From assembly GCA_023145975.1 (NCBI GenBank), contig JAGLCZ010000271.1:1-10146 (forward strand): a DNA stretch of 10,146 nt, written 5' to 3'. The position numbers and the translations under genes were made by a program. Under the pieces are notes generated by a model, which was given only the letters and a program-made list of their open reading frames with translations, was not told the origin of the DNA and searched no databases. This document shows positions 5,889 to 10,146 of the stretch, one piece after another. The first letter of the stretch is position 1, and each line of letters starts with the position of its first letter. The stretch comes from Candidatus Hydrogenedentota bacterium. Its GTDB lineage: Bacteria; Hydrogenedentota; Hydrogenedentia; Hydrogenedentales; CAITNO01.

Positions 5889-7055
5889 TTATACCTTTTG
5901 CCATCTACGCGTTGCAGCAGCCTTTTCTACTGCTTCAAGCACAGACTGGCATTTCACTGCATCTTCAAATGTGGGGTAATTTATTTTCTTCCGTTTAAGC
6001 CCGCAAAGGAACTCATAGATCTCATGCACAAAAAGGTGCTCATAACCAATAATATGTCCAGGAGGCCACCAGGCATGGACATAAGGATGACCAATATCAC
6101 AGGCCAATACCTTACGGAAACCCTGCACCGTATCGGGATCGCTGCGATTGAAATATTCAAACTGATTCATGTTTTCCTGATTCCAGAGCAGCGACCCTTT
6201 ACTGCCATAAATCTCAACGCAGTTGTAATTACGCCGACCGGGAGCAAAGCGTGTCGCTTCAAAAGAAGCAAGCGTATTGGCATCTTTGATACGTCCAATA
6301 AAAATAGCAGCGTCATCCACATCTACCGTGTCATACTTTTTCTTGCCTTTTCCGCCCTTTGCATCCCATGCACCGACATCAGAATCGGCGACAACCCGCT
6401 TCTTGATAAAAGTCTCCATGGCACTGGTAACTTCACATACATCACCCACAAGAAAATGACACAGGTCAGTAATATGAGCACCAATATCGCCAAGCGCACC
6501 GGAACCGGTATGTTTTTTCTTTAAGCGCCACACCATCGGAAAATCAGGATCGACAATCCAATCCTGCTGATAAGCCGCCCGGAAATGAAAAATATCACCA
6601 AGCTCACCTTTTTGAATCATTTTTCTCATCGTTTGCACCGCAGGCGCAAAACGGTATGAGAACCCGCACATGTGCTTTACCCCGCCCTTATCCGCGGCAC
6701 GAAGCATTGCCTTCGCATCTTTCAGTGTATTTGCCAAAGGCTTTTCACAGACAATATGCTTGCCGGCCTTCGCAGCTTCGATGGCAATCTCTGGATGCAG
6801 GAAGTTAGGCGTGCAAATATCAATGACATCGATATCCGGACGGTTCACCACTTCTTTCCAGTCAAGTGATGTTTCCTGCCAACCATAACGTTCTGCCACT
6901 TCCAATTCTTCTTTGAACTTACCGCACATGACCTTCATCACCGGCTTTACCGGCAAATCATTAAAGAACATGTCCACTTTACGCCAGGCGTTACTGTGCG
7001 CCTTGCCCATAAAATTGGCACCGATAATGGCGACGTTCACAGTCTTTTTAGCCAT
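5889..7055 (-). CDS. Gfo/Idh/MocA-family NAD(P)-dependent oxidoreductase
   Basis: This is a 388-residue dehydrogenase of the glucose-fructose oxidoreductase / inositol dehydrogenase / MocA family. Residues 5-125 form the Rossmann domain, with the dinucleotide loop IIGANFMGKAH (10-20) and the family signature CEKPLANT with catalytic Lys105. The C-terminal domain carries GALGDIGAHITDLCH (186-200), which holds the conserved Asp190 and His194 of the substrate site. In the dinucleotide loop the usual GxGxxG reads GANFMG, with Asn14 in place of the second Gly. The family oxidises a sugar or polyol hydroxyl to a ketone using NAD(P)+. Paired with the isomerase downstream, oxidation of a sugar, glycoside or inositol to a keto-sugar that is then rearranged is the natural reading. 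GGAGGG lies 8 bases before ATG 7055. There is no Tat or Sec signal, although some relatives are exported, so it is cytoplasmic. It is the first gene of its operon. Confidence 0.92.
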   Translation of the reverse strand: MAKKTVNVAIIGANFMGKAHSNAWRKVDMFFNDLPVKPVMKVMCGKFKEELEVAERYGWQETSLDWKEVVNRPDIDVIDICTPNFLHPEIAIEAAKAGKHIVCEKPLANTLKDAKAMLRAADKGGVKHMCGFSYRFAPAVQTMRKMIQKGELGDIFHFRAAYQQDWIVDPDFPMVWRLKKKHTGSGALGDIGAHITDLCHFLVGDVCEVTSAMETFIKKRVVADSDVGAWDAKGGKGKKKYDTVDVDDAAIFIGRIKDANTLASFEATRFAPGRRNYNCVEIYGSKGSLLWNQENMNQFEYFNRSDPDTVQGFRKVLACDIGHPYVHAWWPPGHIIGYEHLFVHEIYEFLCGLKRKKINYPTFEDAVKCQSVLEAVEKAAATRRWQKV

Positions 7056-7091
7056 ACTGGATCCCTCCGAAAGTTATGTCGATTGCTGCTG

Positions 7092-7114
7092 ACCGACACG
7101 TAATTCGTATCGGT
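7092..7114. promoter_or_regulatory. Imperfect palindrome in the dehydrogenase leader (operator or RNA hairpin)
   Basis: ACCGACACG (7092-7100) and CGTATCGGT (7106-7114) are 9-base inverted arms with one mismatch around a 5-base AT centre. In the minus-strand transcript the mismatch becomes a U-G wobble, so the RNA could form a fully paired 9-base-pair hairpin. It lies between the candidate promoter (-10 near 7167) and the Shine-Dalgarno site (~7064), where a repressor or a translation-control hairpin would act. Confidence 0.45.
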
Positions 7115-7166
7115 GTAAATTGATAACGTAATAAATACGCACGATCTTTTCATGCGCATCCCTAAA

Positions 7167-7195
7167 AGAGTACCGAATTCAGCTCGTCAAGTCAA
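7167..7195 (-). promoter_or_regulatory. Candidate promoter of the dehydrogenase/isomerase operon
   Basis: Read on the minus strand, TTGACT (7195 to 7190) is a near-consensus -35 element. With an exact 17-base spacer it faces TACTCT (7172 to 7167), a poor -10 (3 of 6). A second TTGACG overlaps the -35 five bases on. The weak -10 would suit an activated or regulated promoter. It leaves a leader of roughly 105 bases containing the palindrome. Confidence 0.35.
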
Positions 7196-7312
7196 ACTAA
7201 AATACTTACAGGTTCATAAAGTATCGCAGAAGAGATAGCCTTCCTCTTTAATAATGCGGCAGAGATTCCGTACTTACGCTGTCAACTGCATTCTTAATTT
7301 GTCTGTCGGTTA

Positions 7313-7321
7313 TGTTACTAT
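7313..7321 (+). promoter_or_regulatory. Possible extended -10 element for the ComM gene
   Basis: TGTTACTAT matches the extended -10 form TGnTAnnaT, with 4 of 6 consensus bases in the TACTAT hexamer. There is no good -35 at the usual distance; TTAATT lies 16 bases upstream. It sits 78 bases before the ComM start at 7400. Confidence 0.25.
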
Positions 7322-7399
7322 CTTTCTGTTTTCCAAGAGAGGATAAACTATTATTTTGAAACACCTATGCTTCTCTGCAATAGAAGGAAGCCCTATCTA

Positions 7400-8938
7400 A
7401 TGTTGGCGCAAATACAATCCAGCGCTGTAATCGGTATAGACGCATTCCCCGTTGCCATTGAGGTAGATACCCGCCATGGGCTTTTTCGCTATCGCATGGT
7501 GGGATTACCCGATGCCGCAGTCAAGGAAAGTGAAGAACGTGTTCAGTCCGCAATTCGCAATTCCGGGTTTCGTTTTCCTTCAGGGAATACCGTTGTTAAT
7601 CTCGCTCCTGCCGACATGCGTAAGCAAGGCGGCGCACTGGATTTGCCTATCGCATTGGGTATCCTCGCCGCAAGCAGCCAATTAAGCGGTACACGTATTA
7701 CGGAATATTTGGTTGCAGGTGAACTGGCGTTGGACGGATCGGTACGTTCTATTACGGGTGCGCTTCCCATGGCTATTGCAGCCCGTGATTCGGGGATGCG
7801 CGGGATTGTTGTTCCGGAAGATAATGCTGAAGAAGCAGGCGTAGTAAAAGAAATTGATGTTATCCCCGTAAATAAGCTGCATCAGGCACACGCCTTCTTT
7901 CAGGGCGCTTGCGATATAGAACCCTATCGTACCGATATATCACGCATTTCCAGGGAAACCGTCACAAGCATTCCCGATATGAGTGATGTAAAAGGTCAAG
8001 CCCATGTAAAACGTGCTCTTACGGTTGCCGCTGCAGGTGCACATAATATACTTATGATTGGACCGCCCGGAACCGGTAAAACCATGCTCGCTTCCCGGCT
8101 GCCGGGCATCCTTCCTGCGCCTACTTTCGAAGAAGCGCTGGAGACTACACGCATCTACAGCGTAGCCCCGAATATGGGCGGAAAAAAGAAACTTATCCTG
8201 CGCCGTCCCTTTCGCAGCCCACATCACACTTCAACTACGGTTTCAATTACAGGAGGCGGAGCCAACCACCCCATTCCCGGCGAAGTCAGCCTTGCCCATA
8301 ACGGCGTACTATTTCTTGACGAATTACCGGAGTTTAACCGACCGTCCCTCGAAGTACTTCGGCAGCCGCTGGAAGAAGGCATGGTGCATATACGCCGCGC
8401 CAACTACTCCATAACTTTTCCCAGCCGATTCATGCTTGTAGTAGCGATGAACCCATGTCCCTGTGGTTGCCGTACGCATCCGCAAAAGACCTGTCGCTGC
8501 AGTCCAAACGACATTCGCCGGTATATGGCACGGGTTTCCGGACCTCTTCTGGACCGCATCGATATTCATGTTGATGTGCCTGCGCTTCGGTTTGAAGAAT
8601 TACACGGCACCAAACCTGACGGTCCTGACAGCAATGAAGTTCGGGAACAAGTACAGGAAGCACGGAATCGTCAACAGGCGCGAACAAAAGAAAAACATGT
8701 TTGGAATGCTTATCTTGATACGGCACTGATGAGAAAGCATTGTGTCTTAGCCGGCGATGCACGCGATTTGCTTGAAATCGCCGTTGTAAAAATGGGTTTC
8801 AGCGCACGTGCCCACGACAAAGTACTCCGTGTCGCCCGAACACTCGCCGATCTCGCAGGCTGCGAAAATATTGAAGCACAACATGTGAGTGAAGCCATTC
8901 AATACCGTTCGCTGGACAAAGAATACTTCGCATCCTGA
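7400..8938 (+). CDS. comM: ComM/YifB-family Mg-chelatase-like AAA+ ATPase
   Basis: This 512-residue protein has the full ComM/YifB domain order. The N-terminal Lon-protease-like fold begins MLAQIQSSAVIGIDAFPVAIEVD and continues through GLPDAAVKES. The central AAA+ module has Walker A GPPGTGKT at 221-228, Walker B VLFLDELPEF at 303-312, and the sensor/arginine segment LLDRIDIHV near 381-389. The Cys cluster NPCPCGC...CRC (Cys 353, 355, 357, 365, 367) is the family's zinc-finger-like element, and a C-terminal Mg_chelatase_C helical domain (SARAHDKVLRVARTLADL) closes the protein. In Vibrio, ComM is a hexameric helicase that drives branch migration when transformed DNA is integrated; the gene also occurs in species not known to be transformable. 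The frame is open back to ATG 7367, but family members begin at MLA, and AAGGAAG at 7384-7390 lies 9 bases before ATG 7400, so I start there. No other competence genes are in the window. The flippase-like gene follows after 34 bases. Confidence 0.93.
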   Translation: MLAQIQSSAVIGIDAFPVAIEVDTRHGLFRYRMVGLPDAAVKESEERVQSAIRNSGFRFPSGNTVVNLAPADMRKQGGALDLPIALGILAASSQLSGTRITEYLVAGELALDGSVRSITGALPMAIAARDSGMRGIVVPEDNAEEAGVVKEIDVIPVNKLHQAHAFFQGACDIEPYRTDISRISRETVTSIPDMSDVKGQAHVKRALTVAAAGAHNILMIGPPGTGKTMLASRLPGILPAPTFEEALETTRIYSVAPNMGGKKKLILRRPFRSPHHTSTTVSITGGGANHPIPGEVSLAHNGVLFLDELPEFNRPSLEVLRQPLEEGMVHIRRANYSITFPSRFMLVVAMNPCPCGCRTHPQKTCRCSPNDIRRYMARVSGPLLDRIDIHVDVPALRFEELHGTKPDGPDSNEVREQVQEARNRQQARTKEKHVWNAYLDTALMRKHCVLAGDARDLLEIAVVKMGFSARAHDKVLRVARTLADLAGCENIEAQHVSEAIQYRSLDKEYFAS

Positions 8939-8972
8939 TCCTGATTAACAAAGTGTAACCTAGAGAGAATTA

Positions 8973-10034
8973 ATGAGAAAAAAAATACAAGTCATTATCG
9001 GCATCATAATAGGCGGCTTACTGCTGTGGTATTTATTTAAAGATACCGACTGGCATGAAGTCTGGCTGGTATTCTGCTCAGCAAAGCCGGGCTGGATCGT
9101 ATTGGCACTTCTGGCAATACTGCTTAGTTTCATCATTCGCGTCTGGCGTTGGAGTTACATTGTAAATCCGGTAGTCCGTGTCCCCTTCTGGCATCTGTTC
9201 CGCGCCACACAAATAGGATTCATGGCCAACTTTATTTTACCTGCCCGTGCAGGCGAAGTCGTACGTGCCCTCACCCTTACACGAAGCCGAAATATCCCTT
9301 TTGCAAAAACGATGGCTTTTGTTGCTGTAGACCGCGCCACCGATCTGCTGGGGCTGCTTGTTGTTTTTCTAATTACACTGATGGCATTTCGACCGGAACA
9401 AGATGTTTATCTGCCCGAAGACTTGCGCAATATTTATGCGGGGCCGATCTCGGGGAACATGATTCAGGGGGCTGTATTCAGTATGACTGCTGCGCTCATG
9501 GCAGTAATTGGAATGATGATGGTATTACTGGTATGGAAAAATTTTATACTCCGGATTTCTGATGCCGTACTGGGACGCATCTCGACACGCCTTGCCGCTT
9601 TTGCCCGAAATTTCTTCGAACATTTTACTGAAGGGATGCAGGTACTCACCTCGTACAAAGATTTGGCTAAAGCAAGCGCAGTATCTCTTTTACTATGGGG
9701 TAGTTTTGGAGTATTGCAGATATGCAGTTACAACGCTTTTGATTTGGATATGCCCTGGTACGCACCTTTCGTTATACTCTCTTTGCTCGCAGTATTCATA
9801 AGTATCCCCGGCCCTCCCGGATTTATCGGTCCTTTTCACGCCGGCATTGTGGGCGGGCTCATCCTCGCTAATCCGGATATAGACATTAATGCCGCCCGTG
9901 CCATGGCTATTATGGCTCATCTATTCAATCTCATCCCAATTGTGATCATCGGTATTATTTGCCTCTCCTTCGAGCGCTTGGATATCGGAGAACTGAGCCG
10001 TCAAAGCACGGAGATTAAAAATAAGGAATCGTAA
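8973..10034 (+). CDS. LPG-synthase TM / UPF0104 family flippase-like membrane protein
   Basis: This 353-residue polytopic membrane protein has about eight hydrophobic helices, starting with residues 5-21 (IQVIIGIIIGGLLLWYL) and ending with HLFNLIPIVIIGIICLSF near 318-335. The family hallmarks are present in order: the RVWRWSYIV segment (~56-64), ARAGEVVRALTLTR (~91-104), AVDRATDLLGLL (~118-129), and the Gly/Pro loop SIPGPPGFIGPFHAG near 277-291. This is the lysylphosphatidylglycerol synthase transmembrane domain family (PF03706). It is used alone in many bacteria, probably to flip or transport lipids or lipid-linked glycans. The cytoplasmic aminoacyl-transferase domain of true MprF is absent, so it is not an MprF. 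ATG 8973 follows a GAGAG ribosome site by 5 bases. It is probably co-transcribed with comM by proximity; I see no functional link between the two. The substrate is unknown. Confidence 0.88.
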   Translation: MRKKIQVIIGIIIGGLLLWYLFKDTDWHEVWLVFCSAKPGWIVLALLAILLSFIIRVWRWSYIVNPVVRVPFWHLFRATQIGFMANFILPARAGEVVRALTLTRSRNIPFAKTMAFVAVDRATDLLGLLVVFLITLMAFRPEQDVYLPEDLRNIYAGPISGNMIQGAVFSMTAALMAVIGMMMVLLVWKNFILRISDAVLGRISTRLAAFARNFFEHFTEGMQVLTSYKDLAKASAVSLLLWGSFGVLQICSYNAFDLDMPWYAPFVILSLLAVFISIPGPPGFIGPFHAGIVGGLILANPDIDINAARAMAIMAHLFNLIPIVIIGIICLSFERLDIGELSRQSTEIKNKES

Positions 10035-10074
10035 GTCCGGAAATTACGAAAAGAAGGTGCAATAAAACAGGGTT

Positions 10075-10146
10075 TTACCGATCCTTATTATGCCTTTTGT
10101 TTATCTGTACAATAGCCCTTGCCACAGCTTCGCGCTGCGCTTCTAT
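10075..10146 (-). CDS. C-terminal end of an unidentified convergent gene (partial)
   Basis: On the minus strand the window edge is in an open frame of 23 codons ending in TAA at 10077-10075. The peptide reads IEAQREAVARAIVQ then INKRHNKDR, an amphipathic helix with a basic end, as seen at true C-termini. Placed 40 bases from the flippase stop, it would be an ordinary convergent gene pair. It faintly recalls the C-terminal helix of LptE-like outer-membrane lipoproteins, but 23 residues cannot identify a family. The opposite strand offers a signal-peptide-like frame here but with no proper start codon. Confidence 0.45.
   Translation of the reverse strand: MEAQREAVARAIVQINKRHNKDR

Larger units (their letters stand above)
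7056..7399. other. Divergent intergenic control region, no gene seen
   Basis: These 344 bases separate the divergent dehydrogenase and ComM genes. The left half holds the dehydrogenase's Shine-Dalgarno site, the imperfect palindrome at 7092-7114 and a candidate minus-strand promoter. The right half holds a possible extended -10 for ComM and that gene's Shine-Dalgarno site (AAGGAAG, 7384-7390). The longest ATG-initiated reading frame I noticed is 28 codons (7152-7238) with no ribosome site. No tRNA, terminator or repeat array is visible. Confidence 0.6.

Noticed and set aside
5898..6524. A 208-codon plus-strand open frame opposite the dehydrogenase gene.
   Set aside because: It is antisense to a fully recognisable Gfo/Idh/MocA coding sequence, has no domain pattern of its own and no Shine-Dalgarno site; it is a shadow of the real gene.
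7152..7238. A 28-codon ATG-started plus-strand frame in the divergent control region.
   Set aside because: It has no ribosome site, overlaps the candidate minus-strand promoter, and its composition is unremarkable.
8973..10034. MprF (lysyl-phosphatidylglycerol synthase).
   Set aside because: Only the membrane flippase-like domain is present; the C-terminal aminoacyl-transferase domain of MprF is missing.
10063..10077. TAAAAC / GTTTTA stem with a 3-base loop between the flippase and the convergent gene.
   Set aside because: The 6-base AT-rich stem lacks a T-tract on either side, so it is too weak to call a terminator.
10061..10146. A plus-strand frame at the right edge with a signal-peptide-like run (LLCLLFICTIALATA).
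   Set aside because: There is no ATG or GTG in frame, and the only TTG (10097) would remove most of the hydrophobic run. The minus-strand C-terminal frame in the same place ends cleanly and is preferred.

Overview
The window looks like chromosomal DNA of a Gram-negative-type bacterium with moderate GC content. It has a secreted Spy/CpxP-like protein, clear Shine-Dalgarno sites on most genes, and no mobile elements, RNA genes or CRISPR arrays that I can see. A Gfo/Idh/MocA oxidoreductase paired with a TIM-barrel sugar isomerase, together with an orphan MoxR/VWA pair and a Nudix-metallo-beta-lactamase fusion, is a gene mix I associate with the Planctomycetota / Lentisphaerota / Hydrogenedentota neighbourhood. 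That placement is inference; the window has no phylogenetic marker gene.

Layout. (1) Bases 1-499, minus strand: the N-terminal part of a secreted helical Spy/CpxP-like protein, cut by the window edge. (2) 638-2104, minus: a two-domain Nudix plus metallo-beta-lactamase hydrolase. (3) 2195-4322, plus: an operon of a MoxR-type AAA+ ATPase and a CoxE-type von Willebrand A protein, divergent from (2) across 90 bases. (4) 4353-4763, minus: a small three-helix membrane protein. (5) 4808-4846: a strong intrinsic terminator closing a minus-strand operon (7055 down to 4874) of a Gfo/Idh/MocA dehydrogenase followed by a sugar isomerase/epimerase. (6) 7056-7399: a 344-base divergent control region with a candidate promoter and an imperfect palindrome in the dehydrogenase leader. 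(7) 7400-10034, plus: a ComM/YifB-family Mg-chelatase-like AAA+ protein followed after 34 bases by a membrane flippase-like protein of the LPG-synthase TM family. (8) 10075-10146: probably the C-terminal end of a convergent minus-strand gene.

How the genes work together. The AAA+ and VWA proteins very probably act as one complex, a metal-dependent chaperone-like machine whose client is not in the window. The dehydrogenase and isomerase very probably act in sequence on a sugar, glycoside or polyol; the closest characterised precedent is the E. coli YcjS/YcjR 3-keto-sugar chemistry. The remaining genes look like single-function housekeeping or envelope genes. I did not find a clearly new defence, mobile or secretion system. 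The points most worth a second look are the orphan AAA+/VWA pair with its atypical MIDAS motif, the Nudix-MBL fusion, the 3-keto-sugar-like pair with its leader palindrome, and the Asn in the dehydrogenase's dinucleotide-binding loop. Three starts were moved inward to match Shine-Dalgarno sites or family N-termini (2195, 3087, 7400).
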